From assembly GCA_021733925.1 (NCBI GenBank), contig JAIPJY010000019.1:1-64000 (forward strand): DNA of 64,000 nt. The letters run 5' to 3'. Under the pieces are notes generated by a model. The model ran no database searches. It was given only the letters and a program-made list of their open reading frames with translations, and was not told the DNA's origin. This stretch comes from Prosthecobacter sp. (GTDB taxonomy: Bacteria > Verrucomicrobiota > Verrucomicrobiia > Verrucomicrobiales > Verrucomicrobiaceae). The translations under genes were made by a program, and so were the position numbers. Shown here in pieces: positions 13,701 through 22,200 of this stretch. How positions within the stretch are numbered: the first letter of the stretch is position 1; each line of letters starts with the position of its first letter.

Positions 13701-14810
13701 CGCAGTGCGGCTGCCCAAGACACCGGCCGAGTCAATGCGCACCACGCTCTGGCCGCTGGCGGCACTGCCGCTGACGCGGATGGTGCCGGAAAAGCCGGAT
13801 GAATCGGTGGGATTGAGGAAGAGAGTGCCGCCGCCGCTGCCTTCAAGCGTGCCGGTGCCGGCGAGGACGCCGGTGATGTTGTAAAAACTGGCGCCAGCCT
13901 GATTGGTGGCGCCGAGGGAGCTGATGGTCGTCGCCGCAGTGCCGAGCACGTTTAAAGTGCCGGTGATGTTGAGCGTGCCATCCGCAGCGATCATACGGGT
14001 GCTGAGATTGGTGGCAACATAGGGCGCGCCCATCGTAACGGTGCCAGAGAGCGTGTTCACGCCGGTGCTTATCAGCGCGCCGCTACGGTCGGAGATGGGC
14101 CCCTGCCCCTGAAGCAAGAGATCGCGTGAGATGGTGATGCCGCCGCCGGTGCCGTCCAGGACCAGCGAACCGCCGCCAAAGCCGCGCAAATTGGTGGAGG
14201 CGATCACGGGGTTGAAGCCTGTGACAACAATCGCCGAAGAGTCGGCACCCAGCGCGCTTTGATTTGTGATTATAAGCGAGCCATTGCTGAGGGTGGTGGT
14301 GCCGGTGTAGAGGTTGGAATTGTTGCCGAGGCGAATGGTGCCTCCGCCCAGCATGGTGAGGCCTGACGTTCCGAGAATCTGGCTGTTGATCGTGGCACTC
14401 TCACCCAGGGCTGCGCTCAAGGTGGGGGTGCTTCCCGCGAGGGTGAGATCGCCGCCGGTGAGTGTGAACCCGGTGCGGAGGAAGGACAGTTGATTGGCGG
14501 TAATGCCGGAGCTGAGTGTCACCGTGCTGAGTGTGGGCAGGAGTGCGATGGGTGCGCTGAAGAGGGCAGTGTCCGCGCTGGAGTTGGGCCACAGGCCGAG
14601 CGCTGCGCCATCCCACCAATTGGAGGTGGTCAGATCCCAAGCGCCCGTGCCGCCGAGGCCGGTGCCATTCACGTTGTTGCCAGCCGTGCTGGTGTCCGAG
14701 TCCCAGTAGAAAGTGGCTGCTTTCGCGGACTCCAACTGACAGAGCAGCGTGGTAAAAACCAAGAGACCGCAGCATGCGGGGACGCTGAACAGCTTACGAG
14801 AGGCCTTCAT
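693..14810 (-). CDS. Giant autotransporter-repeat PEP-CTERM protein 1
   Basis: A predicted secreted surface protein of 4705 residues. The chosen start gives a signal peptide (MKASRK, a hydrophobic run, then SAKA before ATFYWD); an in-frame ATG ten codons upstream at 14840 is possible. Almost the whole length is low-complexity Gly/Ser/Thr/Asn/Ala beta-strand repeats of the autotransporter-associated type, built on units such as [11 protein letters not shown] and YTGTTTVTSGTL. Two head modules with a YW...W...NW pattern occur near residues 40 and 2040. The C-terminus has the PEP-CTERM layout: VPEPS, a leucine-rich helix, then RRRRK. I see no autotransporter beta-barrel. By family knowledge it should pass the Sec system and be processed by an exosortase, which is not in this window. 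It is paralogous to the next gene, most clearly over the last ~345 residues. Ligand unknown; adhesion or biofilm role inferred. Confidence 0.9.
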   Translation of the reverse strand: MKASRKLFSVPACCGLLVFTTLLCQLESAKAATFYWDSDTSTAGNNVNGTGLGGTGAWDLTTSNWWDGAALGLWPNSSADTALFSAPIALLPTLSTVTLSSGITANQLSFLRTGFTLTGGDLTLAGSTPTLSAALGESATINSQILGTSGLTMLGGGTIRLGNNSNLYTGTTTLSNGSLIITNQSALGADSSAIVVTGFNPVIASTNLRGFGGGSLVLDGTGGGITISRDLLLQGQGPISDRSGALISTGVNTLSGTVTMGAPYVATNLSTRMIAADGTLNITGTLNVLGTAATTISSLGATNQAGASFYNITGVLAGTGTLEGSGGGTLFLNPTDSSGFSGTIRVSGSAASGQSVVRIDSAGVLGSRTAGTTSAVLDLNGGILAVLMDAPDVKVSNGSNANVYFRASSTIYADHTPSSSVKDQTVAFGNLSYEDGITLTFNSRNGYGMSFTTAPVNGGNGDTTMTNNLQGGALLTFTGNFWSNSENTGTRTITIAGNGNTLINGNVIGTSAGFAHNLTKSGTGTLTITGTASTLNGTVSVSGGTLAVNDWRAINNNTGTINIGTSSTSAILSVVGNNALQANLTTSKVINLAGTTGGATILANQTGTSPGLIFNADFTATGGASTNAKTLTLGGTNTAENTINGVIPNNAAGGLVNLAKVDTGTWVLTGENIYTGTTTITNGILKLKANAAVSTIVSDSSAIVFNQVNQYAGGTLEFVGQASASNVETLGVLTPTLGSGTIKLTPGSGGTASLVFASLGTVGGGGTVNIEAPTSSNTVSFATTSIVNNIANAGLYYNGSDFAFVPGAGLALRAPDYTTDADFATSATALTSAKSNEITGSFSNAAVTIDSLKINGAQDLTMTGLLTIRTAGTSNASGGIILTGGSGSISGTGVSTGGSGALVINVDGGANTLTLNAPMTSTTTGGFTKVGEGTLILAAANAQTGTVSINDGTVQLSGVGRLAASNVSVTVRQGGTIDLNGVTPSGSTNSWNNNGTLTNSSSIAVTFNVGGSNGTGTSLGSFTETNGVINILKTGTGAQSWLGLSNYTGVTTIASTGIVTVNNVADGGFASGFGAATSDAGNLVFTGTSTTQAYGGLSFAGTTNDFTDHLFTFNGAANGGARIQANGVNGATLSFTNTGALAFGSAATGNAQGLVLGGASNGDNRFFPIINDNGAAVTSVYKADAGVWYLEATNGYSGVTELRGGVLYAQNGISLPTASNLVFNGGIFASTGSLSRTIGSGADQLRFAAPAANTAAFRGGFAAGGSQLIVDWGSTPTWGVTTDFLNNRDGLIFGAAVGQTSVAKADVMLASGFSLGTAAGTALGPGLSYTLAQNSSTVTVASTAGLAVGQSVTGTNIPSGAYIVSINSATTFSISANTANSSTVVGSYTDGQISGGSLRAIRVDDNTLIGADFATISGVISGDAGTGIRKLGTGILILSGDNTYDGETNVNQGTLVVHSLGLSTGTGTTSVGTEVNANLDSNAITLGNGGTGAAILEYVGLGETSDRKIRLNSTTGSTQIHADGVGALILTNVANDMMGGNKTLFLRGVNASGNMITSQLSNNGGTLGITVDSSAMWILTNSANDYTGTTTFTAGSLGIGDDHALGTGNLDWSNGTLFAYGADRTIANPVRLVNNTVTAFTGDYSLTTGVFQLLNSANNSGLNNNVVSGKTLSFAGATANALTANRIFTVDGSGMTIIDGDFTTSTAFGIVLTKTGDGVLQLNGSSSNYNNNSASTDIDRGTLRMGANNAIASGAGFGSVLLSPELANGDTATLDLNGTSQTINGLTATTDGTAVIDNTSSSAASLTFGSADSAVSYGGGIGTYAIQNSGGGALSVTKTGAADATISSGVALTYTGTTNVNGGTFTIGSSLDGTSGLSVTNGSTLALTAGITAPAAVKSVVVDSGSTLNLLNGAGDQLNQLTLLTLGSGGGTMTTLRFNVGDGSTTGDNAATDLLGLLSGGALNLFAGNQITLNLSDTGLNALQTYNLISSADGGLTTGPLGASDWILGTTPGGFSSIIINQSDNLISITTGTLITGTSYWRGLTDNTWNGNVNNWSQDKAGTIVALSTPGQGTDVIFQWDAASNAAVSTTLEQSFKINSLTFEAATIGANTPSSVTIGSGVDPSYRLSIAPQVATDGIKITAGGPASVTISAPLRIVSDQTWSVADVGSVLSLGPLFGEADVIKSGAGRVTLTTAADLTFNSTLTSDFTINAGTLEILDANALGSKINNNLATVTVGSGAAFYYNGAVNAASTGVANNLTLSGGTLSVGGNAGNNYYTGTVNVSADSFINMRGSNSAVLTATQGNVVLSGVVSGAGSLTVDSITTLSAGNQLTGTLYFQADNSTWSGGINLIRGNIQTQTVTGLGTGNITASMGRIQFVTPGGTTYNLGQNITVDAVGGILELSADASGTPVADMTVNLTGIITIGSAANANNALRISQASDNFSIINISNSIVLGNNASLSYQGSSARQLIISAVISDGGSGYDLAINDELGAWAVTSQTVRLTGANTFSGDISLKEGTLEYNTVTNIGGAASSLGMGSSINIIGASTLRFMGDTSQSTDRALTSTASFTLDASGTSGAIITYAGAITQAVDNSLTLTGTGEGIISGGITQPTGTSAADLNVNSGIWTLRDATVTIADDVIVTGVGTVLNLNTTGVLAAANPAGTSSGLYSRTGAVINLNADDVNGVGNSGGLEYIILGDSGGPQTGTLNTNTFTISTPRLDVGQRAASLTGQIDGTGTVTVTGGDINLYDGIVNAGLGSTGSTALEKFGIGTVTLRGDNSGLASTGSSILYEGSLVLDYTVSNTTKLRAASALEILGGNLVLTGNASAATSQTVASTTLDGSSSTDNSSSSTITLNPGAGQEIVLNLGAITRTSANRDGTIRFVLPSGTQSATNGFTTSTLNGAQGLLGTSGFATVDDGTGIWFATNATNLAGGNIVALLSTVKNDVSTWAVGDHVTDDTTGFTGTLQGLNINSLRFNAVAGSDLVIAPDGVLSIASGGILITSSVGGTPSIQGGTLASGVVELIITQDSAQTFTIGSDIRINHAVTKSGTGTLLLTGNNYYTDETEILQGTLQVFGGNAIGDNSIVSLNAYQNTTLELLDDETIGRLSGGQRATNSDNGTVAVGTHTLTINEVSSTTYAGFFTGTGKIVKLSSGNLNLNNISTGFTGIFTVSEGTLQLSGIGQINASIIRVNKGGTLLIDNNGTTRSGTRILDTTTITLNSADGNFSGQTIVRGLAIRTDQDGTLDETVGEVTAASGASYVGMEATTTSDDSDIIASDITRLNNATLNIRGTNLGTTNVRSNQFRIVTANDATFISTNLVGGGGLAGTKNISIVPWAVGEDIGSNALAATNMGNSLVTYVSGAGFRPLDFTSEYNTLSAAAATDNARESLTADLTGLAATTVNALVLNNNSVAAAAWNVTGASGTLAVTSGAMLFTLNPAAAVGDYGLILGGFTDITVGATNEYVFQVVNPDAGTPTKALSATISSNLSSTADITKSGRGTLVLSGTNTAGGGTMKTTINEGTLEISGLSNIGGSTGGLVFVGGTLRLSSTYGGDDFSSRTITFLQGGATVDTNGIDLSLAGSVGSGQGGLTKSGLGNLTLNAAATYIGATTVSGGTLTIGANNATGVGGDLIIGAGATLDVGTFSLTAGLVTTTGASPVILGSGTIAASTGFFFGNTGDISVNTVLAGSGGLLKTQTNILTLSGLNTFSGPVEIQAGTVSFNSISNIGGGASALGSAATAQDGVIHMGLTTVATTLIYTGSGSSSNRTIGMQGTTGGVTLDSSGTGALVLGGVHFETAGAKTLTLRGSSDPLLANTLGGLNEYGLGALTLIKLDTNTWVISGASSYSGATSINDGILRFTADQISGGALNFGTANSIATAGTLDLSTASATFAGNLLVQTNTAVETNELIIGAGKTLTVGGTVTLGSGAASSTTLFTASGLGALSVINTTGTGVTFLVGNSNTNISTADFSALSTMDVSLNTTSGILQIGSTSGTNSSGFGTLILAQNTTITASALTVGGGGSYNGNAGQINSLKLGTSTNVLNVDAVNIGTGARDLGSITFLNASGTVTIRAADGVSAAAFNMASINGVTGVGLPAGNRNTFDVTGHTADLLFGAMTIGTQATRTGPMENLFAFDTGTLTTGNLTMGSKTAAGNSTNVINLGGGIVTIGSGTGTAATLASNSNTGAVSSIINVTAGTVTIGSGSGQALIMGNSNTNATGSTTTALNVSGGDVTLATTGTTAVTMANATTGTANASISITGGTLTVQGDILSGTGGGTRIASITLDGGLLDMTGKSIGASTNAIAFNAQSGTLKNLAELNGGTAFNKTTSGTLYMGGVNSYTGTTTVTSGTLQFLLETALYNNTPASWTDTNLVVSTGATAAFNVGGTGEFTASDVGILKSLGTPTGGFTDGSFIGLDTSNATGGSFTYDGDISDTNSGANSVGLKKLGTNILVLNQTNTYTGTTTVAAGTLQVGDGTSGALAGSGAVSVSATATLSGSASIAGATVISSGAVLAPGVGATDTSNQTLTFTAAGTAVDVQNGGQIQLGLTSSSQVDAAFDLSGDALTYLNTHGGAAGTAYTTIWDQSGDYDSIRLTNGTFNLGSTAGGTVKVLDNSATLTSGSIFKLLDWSTVGVLDSLAGTGSFTTANLDLSAFSLGSGLSWDTSAFTTYGVIVVVPEPSRVLLLLLGLSGLLLRRRRK

Positions 14811-15210
14811 GCACGTAATGAAATAGTTGGGTTGGGGCATTCAATGCACGGCAGGTTGTGCCGCACATATGATCAGACAGGTTGGGGTAGACTGATCAGT
14901 TTGAATGAACTGCATTCTTTGGAACAAGCCCAAACTGAGCCTTAGGCCGCCGATCGGCCTATGTCTTATGCTTCAAGATTTTTATCTTTACTAAATGCTA
15001 GCCCTTTTCTTTATTTTTACCCACTGCCGCATCATTTATCGCTGCTTTTTAATGCGATGATGGCAATCAACCAGTCCCTGATCGCGCCATTAATTCGAAT
15101 ATAATCTATTACCAGCGCCCTTAGGGCAGGTGGCTATTACTTCAGCTATACCTGCACTTATGTTCAATGCATCTCTGGCAGCAATCGCATAGGCACTGAG
15201 ACGAAGCAGA
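14811..15210. promoter_or_regulatory. Upstream region of giant gene 1
   Basis: This 400-base gap separates the two giant genes and should hold the promoter of the first (transcribed leftward). It is clearly more AT-rich than its surroundings. It contains a hairpin TAGGCCG/CGGCCTA at 14943-14961, two TGATCAG sites at 14870-14876 and 14893-14899, and the decamer CTAAATGCTA at 14991-15000. That decamer recurs upstream of the second giant gene at 31254. No Shine-Dalgarno sequence precedes either possible start codon. No gene is seen. Confidence 0.5.
14943..14961. other. Palindromic hairpin in leader of giant gene 1
   Basis: Perfect 7-bp arms TAGGCCG and CGGCCTA around a five-base loop lie about 130 bases upstream of the start of giant gene 1. 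It could be an operator or an mRNA leader hairpin. The second giant gene has no equivalent that I could find. Confidence 0.35.
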
Positions 15211-16260
15211 TCAGAGAGATGAGCGGCGACGGCGAACGAACAGTCCGAGAAGGCCAAGCATCAGGAAGAGCGCCCGTGAGGGCTCAGGAACAACGACAAT
15301 GAGCCCGTAGGTGGTGAAAGCAGACGTGTCCCAAGACAAACCGGAGGCAGAGAGGCTGGGAAGACTGAAATCGGTGCTGGCATTGAAGCTGCCGCTGTAG
15401 CTGGCCCAGTCGATGAGGTTGAACACATCTCCCAACTGAGGCCCCTGTGTGGTGTAGCCGTTGTCGAGCAGGGTGATGGTTCCCGCTCCGGTACCCAGCA
15501 CCAATGATCCCGCGCCCAGATTGATGAAATCATGGCTGTCAGGAGTGGCGCTGTTCCAAGCGGCCAGACTTGAGGAGCCAATTCCTTGAAGATAGGTCAA
15601 GGCATTGGACGCAGTGCCGCCCAGGCCATCGTGATAGAGCCCATCGTAGTAAACGCCTGAAGCCTGAGTGGTGGGGGCGGTGATTCCAAGCTCGATCCTG
15701 GCACCATCATCCACCGTCAGAGTGCTGGTGACTGCGGTGAAGGTGAGCGTTTGATTGCTGGTGTCCGTATTGCCGGTGCCCGGAGCGAGAACGGTGCCGC
15801 TGTTGAGAGTCGTGCTGCCAGCGATGCTGCCGGAGCCCGAGAGCTTGCTGCCAGCATTGCTGACGGTCACACTGCCTGTACCGGTGCCTGATCCAGTGGT
15901 GTTGTCGACCTCCAACGTGCCACCGTAAACGGTGGTGCCACCGGTGTAGGTGCTGGCCTGATCAAGGGCGAGAGTGCCGGTTCCCAGCTTGGCAAGACCG
16001 ACCGAATTGGAGCCTGAATTGGTGTCTGCGATGACATTGGAATAGGTGAACCGGCCGCCGGTGGCATTGGATGTGTCCAGTCCGATTTTCGAGCCGTCCT
16101 CAAAGCCGCCTGAGGCGGTGCCGAGAGGCTGGATGGTGGCGATGTCAGATGCGGTGAACTCTCCAGTACCACCGACGTTGAAGGCGGCGGTGGCACCGCT
16201 GATGACAACCAGATTCGTGTCGGTCCAGCTGGCAGCTGTGTTGTTGTAGAAGGATGTCTG
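15211..16260 (-). repeat. Paralogous C-terminal block, copy in giant gene 2
   Basis: Counterpart of 693-1740. The two copies share [44 protein letters not shown] and [13 protein letters not shown] in the same order, ending in VPEPS. Long stretches are identical at DNA level, for example the GCCGACGTTGAAGGCGGCGG-type segment. Confidence 0.75.
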
Positions 16261-19200
16261 TTTGGCGAACGCAAGTGTGCCGGCGCTGACCGTCGTCACA
16301 CCGGAGTAGGTGTTGGTGCCGCTGAGAATCTGCGTGCCCACGCCTGCCTTGGTCACTGTGCCGCCGCCACTGATGGCACCACCATAGGAGAAGCTGCCGA
16401 AACGGTTGTACACCAAGGCTGAGTTGTTGATGATGCTCAGGCTGTTGCTGATCGTGCCCTCGTTGCCGCTGGTGCCATCTCCCAGCTGCAATGTGCCAGC
16501 GCTGATGGTGGTGGCACCGGAGTAAGTGTTGACGCCAGTGAGGGTCATGATGCCGCTGCCCTGCTTGGTCAATCCCCCGGTGGTGCTGCTGATGACGCCA
16601 CCGAAGGTGGTGGAGCTGTTGTCACTGCCCGCATTGAGGGCCTTTGCGCCCAAGGTCACACTGGCTCCGGCACCGCCGGCGAGAGAGGCGATGGTGGCGG
16701 ATGTGGGGGTGACGCCGCTGATGTCAAAGATGCCGCCTGCGCCAGTCACCGTGATTGCCGTCAAAGTCGCGGTGCCAGCAGTGCTGAGCGCGAGGGTGCC
16801 GGTGCCGATGGTTGTCGTGCCGGAGTAAGTGTTGACGCCTGTCAGGGTCAGCGCACCGCCATTGATGGCGAGGTTTACTTTCTGTGTGCCGCTGCCAAGA
16901 GCGTTCTGAATGATGCCCGCATAGGAGGATGTGCCGGTGAGGGTGAGGGTGGAGTCGGACGTGGTGGAACTGTTGCCGAGTGTGGCGGTACTGGCACCCT
17001 TGACGATGCCGACCAAGGATTGATTGAAGCCTGCGAGATCGAAGGACCCCGCTGCCGTCTGTGCAATGGTCAGCGTGGCGGTGGTGGCAAGGCCGTTATT
17101 GACACCGATGGCGGTGGTATCCTGGTGGTTGATGAAGCTGGTGTAACCCGTTCCGCCACCCGAAAAAATCACGGTGCCGATGCGAGCGGTCACGGCCACC
17201 GATGAAGTGATGACGCCAGTCACGTTCAAAATCGTTGCGGCCGTGGGTGCAGCGAAGTGACCGCCAGCCGCTGGATTGCTGCTGATGGTGATCGGGCCGG
17301 AAAGGGTCGTGGTTCCAGCCGTGGTTCCAGCCTCAATGAGGCCTCTGCCGCTGGTGCCGTTGTTGGCCCCGATGATGATGGCATTGGAGAAGTTGAGACC
17401 GGTGCCTACGACGAGACGAACACTGGTGGAATTGAGGGTGATGCTGCCGCTGCCCAGTGCACTGGCGTTGTCGATTTGAATGATGCCATTGCTGAGAGTT
17501 GTGCCGCCGGTGAAGGTGCTGGCGGCGTTCAGGATGAGAGTTCCTGTGCCGGTTTTTGCGAGTGCCAGCACTGCGCTGATGCCCGTGTTTTGAAGGACGC
17601 CGCTGAAGGTGCTGGAGGCGTTGTTGCCGCCCACGGTCAGCGTGCTTGTCGTGCTGGCAGCGAGATTGTCCACCGTGCCAGTGCCACTGAGGCCGTTCAC
17701 GGTGTCGCTGAAGCCATTCATGTTCAGGAGGCCGTTGGTGGTCACGAAGTTGCCTTTGCCGGTGCCGTCTGGGAGGACATTGCTGGAGCCGAGCTGGATG
17801 GTGCCGCCGCCGACTGCGAAGGTCGTGTCACCGGCGTAGGCGTTGGTGCCGTCCAGGATGAGCGTGCCGCTGGTGGATTTGACCAAGGCTGCGCCGGCAT
17901 TGAAGTCGGCGAGGTTTTTGAGGGTGCCCTGCTGGAGATTGAAGTTGGTGACGAGATTGCCGGAGGCTCCGATGGTGCCAGCGGTCATGTCGAGGATGCC
18001 GCCATTGAGCGTGAGGGTGGAGGTTTCAGTTCCGAGGCCATTGGTGGCGGCGATGTTGCCGTCCACCGTCAGGATGCCGCCGTTGATGATGATGGAGTTG
18101 GTCACGGCATTGAGGGCATTGACGGTGGTGTTGCCCATGGTGAGGTTGCCCGTGATGCGCAGGGTGCCGCTGTTGAGATTGATGGTGGCGGTGCCTGTGG
18201 TGGGCATGGTGGCGGCGATGGTGGCATTGTTGACCGCCATGTTCAGGGTGCCGATGGTCGTGGTGGAACCATTGATGTTCATGATGGCCGATGTGCCGCC
18301 GGTGGCGGCGGAGCCGCTGAGCGTGCTGACGCCCATGTTCAAGGTGGTGATGTTCACCGCACCTGTTCCTGCGATGTTGAGCGTGGCCTGCGTGCCACTG
18401 GAGGAGGTGGCACCAGCGACACTGAGAGCTCCCATGCTCAAAGTCGTCACTGCGACGGTGCCCTGGCCGCTGATGTCCAGGGTGGAAATCGCATTCCCCG
18501 AGGATGTTGCGGTGGAGGTGGAATTGACGCTCATGTTCACGGTCGTGAATGTCGCCGTGGTTCCAGAGGTGGTGCCGCCGATGGTCAGGTTGCCAGTCAC
18601 GCTGGCGGTCGTCAGGCTGGAACCAGCACGGCTGGCGAGAGTCACTGTTGTGGCAGCCAGCGTGCCGGTGTCGAAGGTGAATGTTCCCGTGGTGGCGGCT
18701 GTAGTGGACGAGGCCGTGGGAGCACGCGAAGCGATGATGAGGGTGCTGGCAAGGATGTCCACGCTGTTCCCAGCAAAGAGTGCGGATGCCGTGAGGACGG
18801 AGTTGGTGCTGCCAGTGGTGTTGATCAGATTGATCGCGGTGGCTCCCGTTCCGTTGGCAGCCCGAATTTTCAAGGTGCCCGAACCCACAGCGAAATTGAC
18901 GACCCCATTGCTGCGAACGGCGGTCGTGCTGGTGGATACGCCGCCGATGTTGAGGATGTCCGCATTGAGGGTCGTGAGGCCGGTTCCCAGAGTGAGGGTG
19001 GCAGTGCCAGCGTGAGCGGTGGAAGCCCCGACATCCACCACCGAAGCGGTGATGGTGCTGGTGGGGGCGAGCAAAATTTTAACGGTATCCGCGACACTGC
19101 CAGTGTCCGAACTGCCGATGCGGAAGGCACCGCCGCCGAGATTGGCGGTGAAAGTGCCGAGACCTGTCATGTCCAGCGTGGTGGTGCTGGCGACGGTGCT

Positions 19201-22200
19201 GCCACCGCCCACGCGGAAAGTCGCCCCTGACGATGAGGCATCCCAAGCACCCACGCCTGCCGTCACACCGGTGACAGTCAGCAGTGAAGTGGTCGTACCC
19301 GAGGTGGTGGACGCACCGATGGAGACATCGTTGCTCGTCGTGAGGGTCATGCCCGAACCGAGCTTGATGAGATTGGCCGTGGCGGCATTGGTTTGCGAGA
19401 TCAAGCCGCCGCCAAAGGTGGCGCTGACGGTGGACAAATCCAAAGTGCCGACCGTGGTGATGGAGCTGGAGGTGCCAAACACCAGGGTGTTGGTGGCCGA
19501 ATTGAGATTCTGCGCGGTGTCAAAAATCAGCGTGCCCTGATTGATGACGGTGCTGCCCGTGTAGAGATTGAGACCTGACAGGCGGAGGGTGCCCGCGCCG
19601 GATTTGGTGATGCCGTAGAGGGCTCCTGCGTCATCGATCACGCCGGCCACCGTCAGTGTTTTCGCGGTGACGCTGATGGTGGAAGAGCTCAGCAGAGTCA
19701 CGGCACCGGTGCCGGTGTCCAAGTCGTTGGATCCGATGAAGATGAAGCTGCCGTTCAACTTGAGCGGATTGTTGTTCAAGGTCATGGCAGCGCCAAAGAT
19801 GTTGTCGAACGAGCCGCCGTTGATGGTGAAGGCATTGACCCCGATGGCAGCAGCCTTGCCGATGTTCAAGGTGCCGGCGGTGAGAGTGACACCGCTGCTG
19901 ATGGAATTGGTTCCACCCAAATTCAGGATGCCGCCCGTAATGTCCACCGAGCCGGTGATGGCGCTGTTGCCATTGATGGTCGCGGTGCCGGAAGAGATGC
20001 TGACACCTGCGCCGATGGTGTTCGTGGCGCCGCCGAAGGTCGCGGTGCCTGCTGTGACCGAGAGACTGCCACCGATGCTGACATTGCCGCCCACTGCGAG
20101 GGTTCCGGCGCCTGCCTTGGTCAGCGAGCGATTGTTTGCAGCATCGCTGATGGAACCGCCGACAGTCAGCGTGCTGGCGGTGGTGGTGAGGATCGTGTTG
20201 GCTCCGAGCGTCACACTGCCGGAGCCAAGGTTGAGCGCGTTGGAGCCGGTGAAGGTAAAGCTGCCATTCCAGTTCATCGGGTTGTTGGCGGTCGTCAGGC
20301 TGACCGCCGCACCCGAGGTGTTGTTGATGGTGGTGAGAGCACTGATGGTGAAGGTGCCGGTGCCCAGACCATTATTGGCGTTGATGTTCAGCGTGCCGCC
20401 GGAGAGTGTGAAGCCACCGGCCCCCGTATTGGTGGTGCTGCTGAGGGTGAGTGCGCCAGCACCCGATTTGTTGATCAGGGCATTGATGGTGACAGGGCCG
20501 CTGACAAGAAGGGAGGCACCTGTGCCGTCCACATTCCATGTCTGACTGGCCACATTGGCGCTGGAGGCCACCACGGGAGCGGTGATGGTGATGTTTCCAG
20601 CATTCGGGCCGACGAGAATGCCGCCGGAGGTGCTGCTGGGCGCGAGGGTGAGGATGCCGGTGGTGCCCTGATTGATGGTCACCGCTGTGATGCCTGCGGG
20701 GGCCGCAATGAATTGAAGGCCATCGATGGTGTAGCTGCCATCGAGTGTGGTGGTGATGGAGGTGCCGGTGGCATTGGTGGCGCTGAAGATCACGGTGTCG
20801 GTCGTGGTCGGCGTGGTGGTGTAGTTGGTGGTGCCTGCATCGTTGGTGGCCCAGTTGGTCAAGGGGCCGGCGTTGGTGGTGGCCCAGGAGGTGGTGGCCT
20901 GGCTGCCCGTCCAGTAAACAGGGACATAGGAGACCACATCGAGACTGATCAGAGTCGCGCTGGTGTTGAGGGTGTAGTTGTAACCGACAGGCGTGTTGCC
21001 CAGGGCAAAGGTCGCGAGATCGAGTCCGCTAGCAGCGGAGATCAGATTGTAGGTGCCACTGCCAAAGCCTGAGAGGCTGAAGAAATCGAGCGTGATGGTG
21101 CCGCTGACCACCGCAGCCACGGAGCTGATGATTTTGTCGCTGGCGCCTGAGGCTCCGAGTTCGAAGCCGAGATGGGCTCCGCCAGCCACTTGAAGAGCAT
21201 CCGAGGTGAGGGTGAGCGCCTCAGCGAGGTTGTTTTGGAAGCTCATCACACCGGTGGAAGCGACGGTGAGCGCAGTGATGCCACCCGTGCCAAAACTGGC
21301 GCGCAAGGTGCCGTCGCTCACGATGACTGCATTCGCGCCGCTGTTCCAGCTGCTGGTGCCCGAGATGATGACCGTGCCTGTGCCGGTCTTGGTGAGGTTG
21401 CCGGTACTGGTGCTGCTGATGCCACCGGAAATGGTGAGAGTGCCAGTGGCGCTCGTGGTTTCGATAGTGCCACCGGAGGAGCCAAGGGTGAGCACGCGCG
21501 TGGAGGTGAGATCCAAGGAGCCCGAACCGGAGTAGGCGAGCGTGCCGCCGCTGATGCCGATGGTGTTGGTGGCGGAGGCATCGCCCAAGCTGCCACTGGT
21601 GGCAAAGGACAGCCTGCCGCCATTGACATTGACGGCACCGCTGAAGGTGTTGGCGGCATTGAGGGTGACGGTGTCCACGGTCGTTTTGGTCACGCCGACG
21701 CTGCCTGAGAGGATGGCGTTGACGGTGCCGTTGCGCAGATCGAAATCTGAGGTGGAGGTGAGCACGCCTGTGGTGCCGGTGATGAGGCCGCCCTGCAGAC
21801 TGACGGTGCCGACGGAATTGATGAAGGTCAGCAGATCCAGCGTGCCGCCGTTCACCGTCACATTTCCTGTGCTAGCAAGGGTGTTGGTTGCGCCAAGAGC
21901 CAGCGTGCCGCCAGAGACGGTGGTGCCGCCGGTGTAGGTGTTGGCGGCAAACAGCGTCAGCGTGCCAGCGCCAATCTTGGTCAAACCGCCGGAGGTGTTT
22001 GCCGTGGCGAGAGCCCCCAGGGAGATGGACGCGCCGGTGCCGCCGCCGCCGGTCAAAGTCACCGTGGGTGTGGTACCGCTGACATAGGTGCCCGGGGAAG
22101 TGATGACGATGCCGGTGACAACTCCGCCGCTGATCAGCGCGTAGCCTGCGGCTGGGGTACCGCCGGCCACAAGACCCGCACTGCTGAAGACGACTGCGGG

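Noticed and set aside
17257-19230. 657-residue open frame on the plus strand inside giant gene 2
   Set aside because: It is antisense to the repeat protein, has no domain or start context, and arises because GGT/GTG-rich repeat codons leave few stops on the other strand. Many shorter antisense frames over 693-31155 have the same origin.
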